Below are positions 17,395 through 27,001 of a stretch of 64,000 bases of DNA, piece after piece (position 1 is the first letter of the stretch; every line of letters begins with the position of its first letter). The notes under the pieces are model-generated. The model searched no databases and was not told where the DNA came from. It saw only the letters and a program-made list of their open reading frames with translations. Position numbers and translations under genes: made by a program. The stretch lies in assembly GCA_965198045.1 (NCBI GenBank), contig CBDAOL010000012.1, positions 434,001 through 498,000 of the forward strand. The letters run 5' to 3'. Origin of the DNA: CBDDEC01 sp965198045. Its GTDB lineage: Bacteria > Chloroflexota > Dehalococcoidia > UBA2979.

Positions 17395-18501
17395 ATGACC
17401 GAAGGACCGATCTACGACCGCATCGGCGTGCCCCCGGTGATCAACGCCGCCGGCAAGCTGACCGCCCTCGGCGGCACCGCGCAGAGCGAGACGGTGGCAG
17501 CGGCGCAGGCCGAGGCGGCGCGCACGCACGTCGACCTCGCCAGTCTGCGAGCGCGCGCCGGGGACCTGATCGCGAAGCGTTGCGGGGCTGAGGCGGCGAG
17601 TGTCACCACCGGCGCCGCGGCCGGCGTTGTGATCGCGGTCGCCGCTTGCGTCGCTGGCAACGATCCGCCCGCCGTGGCCGCGCTGCCCGACGCTCGAGGA
17701 CGGCCAGACGGCGTGGTGATCCAGGCCGGGCACTGGGTGAACTTCGGCGCGCCGCTGGAGCAGATGGTGCGCCTCGGCGGCGGCCGGCCGGTGATGGCCG
17801 GGACGGCGAACCGCGTGAGCGACGACGAGGTTGCACGCGCCCTCGAGGGCTCGGGCGTCGCCGCGCTGCTGTTCGTGCAGTCGCACCATGCGGCGCAAGA
17901 GCGAATGGTCTCGCTGGCGCGCTGCGTCGAACTCGCCCGCGCCGCCGGAGTGCCGGTGATCGTGGACGCAGCCGCCGAAGAAGACCTGCGGCGCTACATC
18001 GACCTCGGCGTGGACCTCGTGACCTACTCCGGAGGCAAGGCGTTGGGCGGGCCCACGGTCGGTTTCATCGCCGGTCGCGCGGACCTCGTCGCCGCCTGCG
18101 AGGCCCAGACCCGCGGCATCGCACGGCCGATGAAGGTCGGCAAGGAGCAGATCGCCGGCCTCCTGACTGCCCTTGAGGAGTACGCCGAGCGCGACCACGC
18201 GGTTGAGGCCGAGCGACGCGCTCGGGTGAACCGCATCATCTGCGATGCCGTCGAGGATATCGCTGCGCTCGACCTCTCGACGCGCATGGACGAGGCCGGT
18301 CGCCCGATCGAACGCATCGCCGTGCGGGCACGCGATGGCGCGTTCGAGGTGCGCGACCTCGTGCGGCACCTCGCCGAGGGCTCGCCGAGCATCCGCACCC
18401 GCAACCACCACCTCGACGGCCTCTTCCTCATCGACCCGCGCGAGGTGACCGAGGCCCAGGCCGCCGTGGTCGGCGAGCGCCTCCGCGCGTTCTTCGCCTA
18501 G
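17395..18501 (+). CDS. SelA-like PLP-dependent enzyme (DgaE/ammonia-lyase type)
   Basis: 368 residues. The fold-type I PLP core is visible: INAAGKLTALGGTAQSE, VTTGAAAGVVIAVAACVAG, VPVIVDAAAEEDLRRYIDLG, and the PLP-lysine segment TYSGGKALGGPTVGFIAGR. It is shorter than selenocysteine synthase SelA and matches the SelA-like group that includes D-glucosaminate-6-phosphate ammonia-lyase. With an upstream amidohydrolase and FGGY kinase the likely path is deacetylation, phosphorylation and elimination of ammonia to a keto-deoxy acid. The 3' end overlaps the convergent rRNA methylase gene by 74 bp. Confidence 0.85.
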   Translation: MTEGPIYDRIGVPPVINAAGKLTALGGTAQSETVAAAQAEAARTHVDLASLRARAGDLIAKRCGAEAASVTTGAAAGVVIAVAACVAGNDPPAVAALPDARGRPDGVVIQAGHWVNFGAPLEQMVRLGGGRPVMAGTANRVSDDEVARALEGSGVAALLFVQSHHAAQERMVSLARCVELARAAGVPVIVDAAAEEDLRRYIDLGVDLVTYSGGKALGGPTVGFIAGRADLVAACEAQTRGIARPMKVGKEQIAGLLTALEEYAERDHAVEAERRARVNRIICDAVEDIAALDLSTRMDEAGRPIERIAVRARDGAFEVRDLVRHLAEGSPSIRTRNHHLDGLFLIDPREVTEAQAAVVGERLRAFFA

Positions 18502-19357
18502 CCTCCGCCGAGGGCTGCCCGCCCTGCGTCCAGCGCAGGCGCGTGAGCGCGCCACCGTTCCTCGATGCCGCGAACCGATAGATGCCGAGCCACTGATCGA
18601 AGGTCAGATCGCCGCGCCGCACATCGAGGTCGATCCGGAACCGCGCCGAGAGGCGGCGCAGCTGCTCGGCGCTGAACTCGCGGCGCAGGCTGCGGCGCAG
18701 GCTCTGCCCCTGCCCGAAGGTGCGCTCGAGGAACGAGCGATACGGCATCGCGTCTTCCTCGGCGAGCAGCGGCCGCTCGCGGCGCAGCATCCAGAGCAGC
18801 GCGGTCGACACGGCCGGCGGTGGCGAGAACGCTGCCGCCGGCAGCTCCGCGACGATCTCGACGTGCCACCACGGTTTCAACCGCAGCGACTCCAGCGTCT
18901 CGCGCCCGTAGGGCGAGCCCGCGAAGCGCTCGGCGGCCTCCAGTTGCACGACCAGATGCACCTCGGAGGCAGCACCCTCGCTCGCGACGCGGCGCACGAG
19001 GTCGGCGGTACGGTTGAACGGCGGGTTGGCCACGATCCGGTAGGGCGCAGCCGGCAACGCTACTTCCAGCGCGTCGCCGGTCACGACCTCGATCGTCGGG
19101 TCGTCCGAGGACGCGCGGCGCAGTCGGGCTGCGAGGCGTTCGTCGAGTTCGATCGTCGTCACGCGCGCGGCGCGGCTCGCGAGTGCGCGAGTCAGCACCC
19201 CTGTGCCGCCACCGATCTCAACGACGCGGTCGGAGTCGGCGACACGCGCCTGCTCGACAATCTGCGACGCCGCTGCGCGCGTCAGAAAGTGCTGTGAGAG
19301 TTCAGCTCGTCTCTGACGTCCCGGTCGCCTCGGCTGCCGCCTTGGCTGCACGGACAC
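18428..19357 (-). CDS. Erm-type rRNA adenine N6-methyltransferase
   Basis: 309 residues from a GTG. The N-terminal AELSQHFLTRAAASQIV is the Erm/KsgA entry motif, VVEIGGGTGVLTRALA is the SAM-binding loop, VTTIELDERLA is motif II and VANPPFNRT is the catalytic motif IV. NPPF rather than NLPY, together with a short basic Arg-rich tail, points to the Erm group (23S rRNA A2058) rather than RsmA/KsgA. Erm enzymes confer macrolide-lincosamide-streptogramin resistance. A KsgA paralogue cannot be excluded from sequence alone. The gene is convergent with the SelA-like gene and overlaps it by 74 bp. Confidence 0.8.
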   Translation of the reverse strand: MSVQPRRQPRRPGRQRRAELSQHFLTRAAASQIVEQARVADSDRVVEIGGGTGVLTRALASRAARVTTIELDERLAARLRRASSDDPTIEVVTGDALEVALPAAPYRIVANPPFNRTADLVRRVASEGAASEVHLVVQLEAAERFAGSPYGRETLESLRLKPWWHVEIVAELPAAAFSPPPAVSTALLWMLRRERPLLAEEDAMPYRSFLERTFGQGQSLRRSLRREFSAEQLRRLSARFRIDLDVRRGDLTFDQWLGIYRFAASRNGGALTRLRWTQGGQPSAEARRRTRGGARRPRRPGPRSPRAGR

Positions 19358-19422
19358 GGATGAAGAACGCGCACATAAGCCACGCCTCCCTGGTCAGAGC
19401 GTAGCCGTCGAGGTCGGCGGTG

Positions 19423-20302
19423 TCAGCCGAGGTGGCCGAACTCCTCGAGCGCCAGGCGCTCGACCTCGGCGTCAGTCCAGCGGAACCGACCGTCGACGAC
19501 TTCGATCTGGCCGACCGTGAGGATCGGAAAGTGGCCGCCGGTGACCAACGCCTGCTCCCTCGCGGCGCGCTCGGTGAGCCCTCGACGGGAGTGCGAGGCC
19601 CCGGCAGGGTCGAGGTCGAAGACGGGCGTCCACTCAGGGTGCTCGAGGTGCACCGTGGTCGGCGCCGCGTCGCCAACGATGTACAGCCGCTCGCCGTGCG
19701 AGGAGAGCGCGATCGAGCAGTGCCCGGGCGTGTGCCCCGGCGTCGGGATGAACGTCATCCCCTCGATCGGCTCGTACTCCCCGTCGAACGTCGATAGCTG
19801 CCCCGCCTCTCGCACCGGCAGCACACGCGTCCGTGAGAAGTCGGTGCCGACGCCCGTGTTGCCCTCGTTGTTGAGGTAGGCGAGGTCCATGTAGTGCAGG
19901 TAGTAGCGCGCATTCGGGAACGTGATCGGCCCGCCGTCGTCGAGGACGTTCCAGCCGACATGATCGCCGTGGAAGTGCGTGAGCAGCACTACGTCGACGT
20001 CCTCCGGTGCGACCCCGAGCTCACCCATGCGGTCGAGGAGCCCGGCCGCGCCGGGGTGCTCCCCCGCGCGTTTTCTCGCCGTTGCCGGTGTCGATCAGCA
20101 CGGTCGTGTCGCCGCGTCGCACGAGGAACGAGCCGAAGTTGACAGGTAGCGTGGCGCGCGCGTCGTTGGCGCCGACGGCGGCCATCCACTCCTCGTCCGG
20201 CACGCCCGGAAACCAGTCGCTCGGCTGCTGCTGTCCGAGGCCGTCTGAGAGCGCAGCGACGTGCATCGCGCCGAGGCGGAACGGCGCGAGCAGCTCTGTC
20301 AC
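19423..20302 (-). pseudogene. MBL-fold metallo-hydrolase, frameshifted
   Basis: A GTG at 20302 overlaps the stop of the upstream SDR gene (GTGA). The N-terminal part runs VTELLAPFRLGAMHVAALSDG to TTVLIDTGNGEKTRG. The frame then breaks in a C5 run at 20061-20065; dropping one base gives RGEHPGAAGLLDRMGELG, continuing with the metal motif LLTHFHGDHVGW (HxHxDH), FIPTPGHTPGH and IVGDAAPTTVHLEHP. Restored, it is about 292 residues of the lactonase/quorum-quenching-like MBL group. All zinc ligands are present. It sits in the same operon as the SDR. Confidence 0.82.
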
Positions 20303-21099
20303 GCCAGCACCTGCGCCGTCAGCCCGCCGTCCGCGACGATCGCCGCGCCCGTGATGAACGAGGCTTGCGGCGAGATGAGGAAGCCAGCGACAGCGGCGAT
20401 TTCCTCGGGCGTTCCGACGCGGCCGAGGGGGTGCATCGCCTCCAGCTCCTCGACGCTGCGCACGTCCGGATACTCGGTCGCACCCGCCGCCGCGCGCGCA
20501 GCCATCTGCTCGGCGACCGTCTCGCGCTCGGTCGTGCGGACGTTGCCGGGGCAGATGCAGTTGCAACGGATGCCGTCACGCGCGTAGTCGAGGGCGATCG
20601 CCCTCGTCAGGTTGATCACGCCACCCTTCGCAGCGTTGTAAGCGCCGTTCTCGCGGTGCGCCACCAGGCCCTGCACGCTCGCGATGTTGACGATGCGACC
20701 GCCACCGCGCTCCAGCATCCTGGGGACCGCGTACTTCACGCCGTAGAAGGTCGAGGACAGCGTCGTGTCGATGACGCGCGACCAGTCCTCGACGGTCAGT
20801 TCGTGCAGCCGCGCCCGCTGCCCGACGCCGACGTTGTTCACGAGCACGTCGAGGCCGCCCAGGCGCTCGTTCGTCTCCTCGATCAGGGCGCGCACCTGCT
20901 CGGAGTCCGACACGTCGGTCATGGTGGAGGCGACGGGCACGTCGAGCGCGGCGAGCTCCTCGCCGGTGGCGGACGCAGCCGTGCCGTCGATGTCCGCCAC
21001 CATCACGGCATAGCCGTCCGCCGCCAGCCGGCGCGTGATCGCCCGGCCGATGCCGGAGCCGGCGCCGGTGACGAGAGCGACTTCGCGTGCCTCAGCCAT
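20299..21099 (-). CDS. SDR family oxidoreductase
   Basis: 266 residues. NAD(P) motif VTGAGSGIGRAI, the acidic VADID after beta-2 (suggesting NAD preference), NNVGVG, catalytic Ser in IVNIASVQG and YNAAKGG (YxxxK). The tail (GFLISPQASFITGAAIVADGG) is the classical SDR end. It reduces or oxidises an alcohol/ketone of unknown identity. It is coupled to the MBL hydrolase downstream and divergent from the first CoA-transferase of the catabolic island. Confidence 0.92.
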   Translation of the reverse strand: MAEAREVALVTGAGSGIGRAITRRLAADGYAVMVADIDGTAASATGEELAALDVPVASTMTDVSDSEQVRALIEETNERLGGLDVLVNNVGVGQRARLHELTVEDWSRVIDTTLSSTFYGVKYAVPRMLERGGGRIVNIASVQGLVAHRENGAYNAAKGGVINLTRAIALDYARDGIRCNCICPGNVRTTERETVAEQMAARAAAGATEYPDVRSVEELEAMHPLGRVGTPEEIAAVAGFLISPQASFITGAAIVADGGLTAQVLA

Positions 21100-21220
21100 G
21101 GCGGGCAGTCTAGCGCCGAGGCGTCACACGCGGGCTCGGGCGTGACTCGGGCCGGTGCTAGAGTGCCGAAACGCCGCGGTGGCGGCGCGGTGCGCACAGT
21201 GCTTGCAGGGCGGAGGGAAC

Positions 21221-22454
21221 GTGGCCACTCGACCCCTCGAAGGTGTGCGCGTGCTGTCGATGGAGCAGGCGGCCGCGCTGCCATACGCCACACGGCACCT
21301 CTACGACCTGCGGGCGGAGGTGATCCGCGTCGAGTCGCACACACGGGCTCGTGGCGCGGCGAACATGGACGCGTTCCGCGGTAGGCGCCGCCTCGCCATC
21401 GACCTCAACGCCGAGGGCGGTCCGGACCTCTTCCGCCGCGTCGCCGCGGAGTGCGATGTCGTGGCGCATAACTTCACGCCTCGGGTGATGCGCAAGTACG
21501 GCGTCGACTACGAGGGCATCCGCGCCGTCCGCGACGATCTCATCTATGTCTCGCTCACCGGCTTTCGGCACGACTGGCCCGTGGGGCGAGCGTCCGCTCT
21601 TCGGTCCGGGCGCCGAGGCGGTCTCCGGCCACAACTGGCTGATCGGCGACCCAGACGCGTGGCCGGGGCGTCCCGGCACCATCGTCTATGCCGACAACAC
21701 CTGCGGACTCAACACCGTGTTCGCGACCCTCGCGGCGTTCGACCACCGAGACGACACCGGCGAGGGTCAGCACATCGACATCTCGCTCTACGAGACCGCG
21801 ATCTCGCAGCTGGGGAGCGTGGTCACCGAGCGCGCGCTGGGTGCGCCGCTGCCCGAGCGCGTGGCCAACGCCGACGTGAACCACGCGCTGCATGGCGTAT
21901 TTACCGTCGCCGGTTACGACCGCTGGGTCGCGATCAGCGCCACCGAAGAGCAGCGCGCCGCCGCTTCCAGCGCCCTCGGCGTCTCGGACCTGGAGGAGGC
22001 GACGATCGCCGCCGCGCTCGCAGAGCGCGACGCGAGCGAGGTCGTCGCCGCGTTGCAGGACGCCGGTATCGCCGCCTCGGTCGTGGCCGACGCGGCCGAC
22101 CAACTCATCGACCCGCAGCTCTGGGCTCGCGGCTACTTTGGCGCGCTCGCGGCAGCCGAGGGCACGCGGCCACACGCGGGACCAGCCTTTGGCGGCGGAC
22201 CACGCGAGGACTCGACGGCACCCAACCACGTCGGCGAAGACAACGCCTATGTGCTGGGCGAGGTCGCCGGTCTCGACGCCTCGACGATCGCAGCGCTCGA
22301 GGCGGAAGGCGTGATCGGCGCTGTACCGCCCCCGCCCGCCAGGTCTCTCGATGCGCCGGAACGCATCGCAACGCGGATCGATCGCGGCGAGCTATCGCGT
22401 GTCGATGCGGACGTCGACGACTGGCGCGCCGCTGCGGCGGAGGCCGGCCGATGA
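21221..22454 (+). pseudogene. Class III CoA-transferase (CaiB/BaiF), frameshifted
   Basis: A GTG at 21221 follows GGAGGGAA. The N-terminal LEGVRVLSMEQAAALPYATRHL and RRRLAIDLNAEGG fit family III CoA-transferases, with FRRVAAECDVVAHNFTPRVM next. The frame breaks in a TTT at 21563-21565; removing one T gives LTGFGTTGPWGERP, and the rest (GHNWLIGD, DDTGEGQHIDISLYETAI) stays open to 22454. Joined length is about 410 residues. The stop overlaps the next CoA-transferase (ATGA). It should move CoA from a donor acyl-CoA to an organic acid; the substrate is unknown. Confidence 0.85.
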
Positions 22455-23554
22455 GCCGCCGCGCGCTCGATCTCTCGACCGGCGTCGGCGCCTCGTACAG
22501 CGCGAAACTGCTGGCCGAGGTCGGTTGGGACGTCGTCAAGGTCGAGCCCGTCGAGGGCGATCCCTGGCGCTCCCGCGCGTCGCGCTGGGGCGGCGGCACT
22601 GGGGGCGCCTTCCGTTTCGTCAATGGCGGCAAGCGATCCGTGGTCGCCGAGTGGCGCACGCTCGAGCGTCTCGCGACGGCGGCCGATGTCGTCGTCGGCG
22701 ACTTTTGCGAAGCGGGTCGCGCTGAGGCCGGTCTCCGAGACGACGCGTTCGAGGCGCTGACGCCGCGGCTCGCAACCGTGTCCGTCTCCGCGTTTGGCCT
22801 CGAGGGCCCGAAGGCGGGCTGGGCCGCGAGCGATCTCGTCGTGCAGGCGGCCAGCGGGCTGATGTTCCTCACCGGCGAGTGGGACCAGCCGCCGATGCAG
22901 CTGCCGGCCTACGCCGCCGCGATGGCAGGCGGTCTCGCCGGCGCCTCGGCTGCGCTCGTCGCGGCGCGCGTGGCCCGACACGACGGTGCGCCGCAGCGCG
23001 CCGATGTCGCAATGCTCGAGGCGCTCGCGGGCCACACCTACGGGCAGGCCACCGCTTACGCCTACCGGGGTGAGGTGCCTCGACGGGAGCAGCGCATTAA
23101 GCAGGCGTTGCGCATGGTGCCGGCCAGCGATCGCTTTGTGTACTGCGCGCCCGGGGCCGTCGCCAGCGTGCCGATGACGGGCGTCGCGCAGCTCCTCGAC
23201 GAACCGCGACTGGCCGAGGACCGGTTCCAGACCGCCGAGGGCCGCATGGAGCACTACGACGAGTACGTAGACCTCTTCGTGCCGCCGTTCCGCCGCCGTA
23301 CAGCGGTCGAGTGGTTCGAGGAGGCGGAGAAGCTGCACATGACGTTTGCGCTCGTACAGACCGTGGATGATCTCTTCGTTTGCCCTCAGTTGGGGGCGCG
23401 TAAGATGCTTCGCGACACGCCGGGGCTGGGCGCCGGCGCCGCGCTGCCGGGCCGGCCGTTCCGCCTCGAGGGCGGACCGCCGGCGGTGACGCGGCCCGCG
23501 CCGGTACGTCCCGGCGAGCACACCGCCGAGGTTTTCGCGGAGTGGCTGAGCTAG
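22451..23554 (+). CDS. Class III CoA-transferase (CaiB/BaiF)
   Basis: 367 residues from ATG 22451, overlapping the stop of the preceding CoA-transferase. Family features include LLAEVGWDVVKVEPVEGDPWR, FRFVNGGKRSVVAEW and VSVSAFGLEGPKAGWAASDLVVQAASGLM. The catalytic Asp region is RADVAMLEALAGHTYGQ. It is shorter than most members at the N-terminus, and the pair may form a heteromer as some two-gene class III transferases do. It is followed 20 bp later by a MaoC-like gene. Confidence 0.85.
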   Translation: MSRRALDLSTGVGASYSAKLLAEVGWDVVKVEPVEGDPWRSRASRWGGGTGGAFRFVNGGKRSVVAEWRTLERLATAADVVVGDFCEAGRAEAGLRDDAFEALTPRLATVSVSAFGLEGPKAGWAASDLVVQAASGLMFLTGEWDQPPMQLPAYAAAMAGGLAGASAALVAARVARHDGAPQRADVAMLEALAGHTYGQATAYAYRGEVPRREQRIKQALRMVPASDRFVYCAPGAVASVPMTGVAQLLDEPRLAEDRFQTAEGRMEHYDEYVDLFVPPFRRRTAVEWFEEAEKLHMTFALVQTVDDLFVCPQLGARKMLRDTPGLGAGAALPGRPFRLEGGPPAVTRPAPVRPGEHTAEVFAEWLS

Positions 23555-23574
23555 GGGCCGACAGGAGGATCGAG

Positions 23575-24411
23575 ATGACGACCGTATCCGGAAGTGGCCG
23601 CGCCGCACATACCGTCACGGCCTTTCTCGATGGTCCCGACAACCCCAACATCCCGAACGCCATTCACTCGACCGACGGCGCAAAGGAGTACGGCTACCAG
23701 GCTGCGCTCGTCGGCGGTGTGACGGTCTACGGCTGGGCCACGCCGACGATTCTCGAAGCGCTGGGTGACCGCTGGCTGAATGACGGCTGGGCGGAGATCT
23801 CGTTCCGCCGTCCGACCTACCCCGGCGAAGAGCTGGCGATCACAGTCGCCCCCAACGAGGACGGCAGCAACGAACTCCACATGACCGGTCCCGATGGCCG
23901 CGACCGCATCGCCGGCCTCGTTGGTCTCGGCGAGGCGTCCTGGTTCGCCGATCTCGCGCGTCCCGAGCGTCACACACCCGAGGATCGGCCGGCGTCGCTG
24001 CCGCTGCTCACGCCCGACTCGGCGCCGGTCGGGCAGGATCTGCGGCCAGAGGCGGTCCCGACACCCCTCGAGGAGCACATCGAGTACGCGGCGAACAAGC
24101 AGCGGACGGACAACACGCTCTTCGTCGGTACGAGTGCCCTCGTCCATCCCGGCTGGCTCGCCGGCCGCATGACGCGGCTGCTGCACCACTCCTACGACTA
24201 CGGCCCGGCGATTCACGCGCGCAGCCACATCCAGCATCTCGCGCCCGTCGAGGCGGGGCAGACGCTCGTCGTCTCCGGCCGCTTCGTCGAGACCTACGAA
24301 CGCAAGGGGCACCACTACGGCATCATCGACGGCTTGATCCAGAGCGAAGACGGGCGCGACCTCGTACGGCTGCGCCACACGACGATCTACCAGGTCGCGA
24401 AGCGGGGCTGA
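23575..24411 (+). CDS. MaoC-like hotdog-fold hydratase/dehydratase
   Basis: 278 residues from an ATG behind AGGAGG. Two hotdog-like halves are suggested: residues about 10-110 (IHSTDGAKEYGYQAALVGGVTVYGWATPT) and about 190-275 (HARSHIQHLAPVEAGQTLVVSGRFVETYERKGHHYGIIDG). The length and layout resemble the N-terminal MaoC-type dehydratase group that hydrates enoyl-CoAs. Placement between CoA-transferase genes supports an acyl-CoA hydratase or dehydratase role. The exact substrate is unknown. Confidence 0.7.
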   Translation: MTTVSGSGRAAHTVTAFLDGPDNPNIPNAIHSTDGAKEYGYQAALVGGVTVYGWATPTILEALGDRWLNDGWAEISFRRPTYPGEELAITVAPNEDGSNELHMTGPDGRDRIAGLVGLGEASWFADLARPERHTPEDRPASLPLLTPDSAPVGQDLRPEAVPTPLEEHIEYAANKQRTDNTLFVGTSALVHPGWLAGRMTRLLHHSYDYGPAIHARSHIQHLAPVEAGQTLVVSGRFVETYERKGHHYGIIDGLIQSEDGRDLVRLRHTTIYQVAKRG

Positions 24412-24457
24412 TCGAGGTGGTCACGACCCTCCGGCGCTCCGGTCGGGCGGGCGTTTG

Positions 24458-25699
24458 ATGCCGGGTCCGCTCGCCGACGTTCGCGTCCTCGACGTCTCGC
24501 GCAGCATCGCCGGAGCGTGGTGCTCGCGCGTGCTCGCCGACCTCGGAGCCGAGGTCATCCTGATCGAGCCGCCCGCCGGCCACCCGCAGCGCGGCGCGGC
24601 GCCGTTTGCGGACGACGGCACGAGCATCACCGGCACGTACGTGCTGGCGAACAAGCTCGCGGCCGCGCTCGACCTCGCGGACAAACGTGCGCACCGTCAT
24701 TTCCTCGACCTCGTTCGGCACTCCGACATCGTCGTCACCAGCGGCACGCCCGCGGCCCTCGAGGCCCAGCGCCTGACGTACGAGCAGCTCTCGCTGCGCC
24801 GGCGCGAGTTGATCCAGGTCTCGATCACCCCGCACGGTCTGACCGGCGACCTCGCCGAAGCGCCGGGCAACGACCTCACGGCGTTCGCACGCTCTGGCTG
24901 GGCAGCGCTGAACGGCATGGCCGACCGCGAGCCGCTGAAGGGCAGTGGCTGGCAGGCCTCCTACTGCGCCGGCACCGTCGCCGCGGGCGCCGCGATCAGC
25001 GCGCTCACGCACCGCGACCGCCACGCGGGCGAAGGCCAGCTGATCGATGTCTCCGAGGCCGAGGTCATGGCGTCGTTCGCCTCGCCCGCAATCCTCTCGT
25101 CGCAGTACTTCGGTCAGTCGCGCGGGCGCAAGACCGCGATCGACATCACGACTGGACCCGTGCCGGTCGCCGACGGGCACTTCGCGCTCACCATCAGCCG
25201 CGCACACTTCTGGCGCGACGCGATGAACCTCCTCGGCCTGCACGACCTCGCCGAGGACGAGCGGTATGAATCAGGCTGGTATCGCCAGCGGCACAAGGAG
25301 GAGTTCGTCGGCCGCGTGCAGGAGCAGATGTCCACCTGGAACCGGATGGACCTGTTCGACGAGCTGGCGGTGCGGCGCGTCATCGCTGGCCCCGTGTTGT
25401 CGATGACCGAGCTCGCCTCGAACGATCATCTGCGCGAGCGCGGTTTCTGGACGACCGCCGAGGACGACCCGGACGGGGTCGAGTACCCCGGTGCGCCGTT
25501 CATCATGGGCGAAACGCCCTGGTCGCTGCGCCTTCGCGTACCGCGCGTCGGCGAGCACACCCTCGACGTCCTGCGCCGGGTTGCCAACGTCAGTGACGAC
25601 CACCTGCTGTTCCTGCTCGACCACGGCATCGTCGGCGCGCTCGAGGACAGCGGCGCAGCGGCCCCTGGAGCGGGTGCGAGCGACGAGGTGGCGTCGTGA
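24458..25699 (+). CDS. Class III CoA-transferase (CaiB/BaiF)
   Basis: 413 residues; ATG 24458 chosen, with an in-frame TTG three bases earlier as an alternative. Features: LADVRVLDVSRSIAGAWCSRVLADLGAEVILIEPP, HSDIVVTSGTPAALEAQRL, DRHAGEGQLIDVSEAEVMASF with the aspartate region of the active site, and C-terminal GEHTLDVLRRV. It ends in a GTGA overlap with the next transferase gene, so the two are coupled and probably made together. Confidence 0.92.
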   Translation: MPGPLADVRVLDVSRSIAGAWCSRVLADLGAEVILIEPPAGHPQRGAAPFADDGTSITGTYVLANKLAAALDLADKRAHRHFLDLVRHSDIVVTSGTPAALEAQRLTYEQLSLRRRELIQVSITPHGLTGDLAEAPGNDLTAFARSGWAALNGMADREPLKGSGWQASYCAGTVAAGAAISALTHRDRHAGEGQLIDVSEAEVMASFASPAILSSQYFGQSRGRKTAIDITTGPVPVADGHFALTISRAHFWRDAMNLLGLHDLAEDERYESGWYRQRHKEEFVGRVQEQMSTWNRMDLFDELAVRRVIAGPVLSMTELASNDHLRERGFWTTAEDDPDGVEYPGAPFIMGETPWSLRLRVPRVGEHTLDVLRRVANVSDDHLLFLLDHGIVGALEDSGAAAPGAGASDEVAS

Positions 25700-26970
25700 C
25701 CGCTCCGCGCTCCGCACCCCACGCCGGGCCGCTCGAGGGCTACCGCGGCGTCGTGCTGACTCAGGCCTGGGCGGGGACCTACTGCACCGAGCTGATGGCA
25801 CTGATGGGCGCCGACGTCATCCAGGTGGAGGTGCGCAAGCGCCTCGACAGGTGGCGTGGCGCGTACGACTCGCCGATGCCCGGCGGGCTGGCGGACTCTC
25901 CGACTGCCGAGCATCCGTGGAACTGCAGCCCGAACTACAACTCGGTCAACCTCAACAAGCGCTGTGTCACCCTCGACCTCTCGGAGCCCGATGGCGTAGC
26001 GCTCTTCCGCACGCTGCTGAAACACGCCGACTTCTGTGCGGAAAACTTCTCGCCGCGGGTGCTGGGGAACCTCGGCATCACCTACGAGCAGATGCGCGAG
26101 GTGCGCGAGGACTTGATCATGATCAGCCTCTCCGCCTACGGCCACGAGGGGCCATGGGCCAACGTGCCCGGCATCGGAGGCACGATCGAGCCCACCTCCG
26201 GCATGTCGGCGTTGCTCGGGTACGCGGATGGACCGCCGCTCAACTCGGGGCAGATGTACCCGGACCCGGTCGCCGGCGCGTACGGGTTCACCGCCCTCGT
26301 CGCCGCGCTGCACCATCGCGAACGCACGGGGCGGGGTCAGTACATCGACCTCTCGATGCAGGAAGCGAACCTGACGTTCGTCGGCGACGCTGCGGTCGAG
26401 GAGCAGTTGACCGGCCGCGGGCGCCCTCGCGCCGGCAACCGCCACCCGCAATTCGCGCCGCATGGCATCTTCCCCTCGGCCGGCGACGACCAGTGGATCG
26501 CGCTCGCCGCCGAGTCTGAGGAGCAGTGGCGCGCTCTCGATGGAGTCGCCGGGCGTGGTTGGGCGGCCGCCGAGCGCTTTGCCGACAACGACGCGCGGAA
26601 GGCGAACGAGGACGCGCTCGAGGCGGAGATCGCCGCCTGGACAGCGACCGAGGACCGCGATGCGCTCGCCGCACACCTGATCGCCGCCGGTGTGATCGCG
26701 GCGTCGGTCCTCGAACCGCACGAGGTGGCGCAGGATGCCGGCATGCGCGAGCGGGGCACGCTCGTCGAGATCGACCATCCAGAAACGGGACGCTGGATGC
26801 AGGCCGCGAACCCGATTCGCTTCTCGCGCACCCCGGCCGACGAGGTGTGGCACGCGCCACTGCAGGGCGAGCACGCGCGCGAGGTCCTCGATCAGCTGGC
26901 CGGCGTCGACGACGCCCGTTACGCGGAACTCGTCGCCGCCAACATCACTGGGCGGGGCGCGCCCGAGTAG
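25696..26970 (+). CDS. Class III CoA-transferase (CaiB/BaiF)
   Basis: 424 residues from GTG 25696. LEGYRGVVLTQAWAGTYCTELMALMGADVIQVE is the family N-terminus. NLNKRCVTLDLSEPDG, FCAENFSPRVLGNLGI, SLSAYGHEGPWANVPGIGGTIEP and GRGQYIDLSMQEANLTFVG (catalytic Asp) follow. It is a complete, canonical member that would activate an organic acid by CoA transfer. An enoyl-CoA hydratase gene begins 31 bp later behind AGGAGG, so the product of the transfer probably feeds hydration. Confidence 0.93.
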   Translation: MTAPRSAPHAGPLEGYRGVVLTQAWAGTYCTELMALMGADVIQVEVRKRLDRWRGAYDSPMPGGLADSPTAEHPWNCSPNYNSVNLNKRCVTLDLSEPDGVALFRTLLKHADFCAENFSPRVLGNLGITYEQMREVREDLIMISLSAYGHEGPWANVPGIGGTIEPTSGMSALLGYADGPPLNSGQMYPDPVAGAYGFTALVAALHHRERTGRGQYIDLSMQEANLTFVGDAAVEEQLTGRGRPRAGNRHPQFAPHGIFPSAGDDQWIALAAESEEQWRALDGVAGRGWAAAERFADNDARKANEDALEAEIAAWTATEDRDALAAHLIAAGVIAASVLEPHEVAQDAGMRERGTLVEIDHPETGRWMQAANPIRFSRTPADEVWHAPLQGEHAREVLDQLAGVDDARYAELVAANITGRGAPE

Positions 26971-27001
26971 ACCTCGACGCCCCGCGACGAGGAGGACACA
27001 G

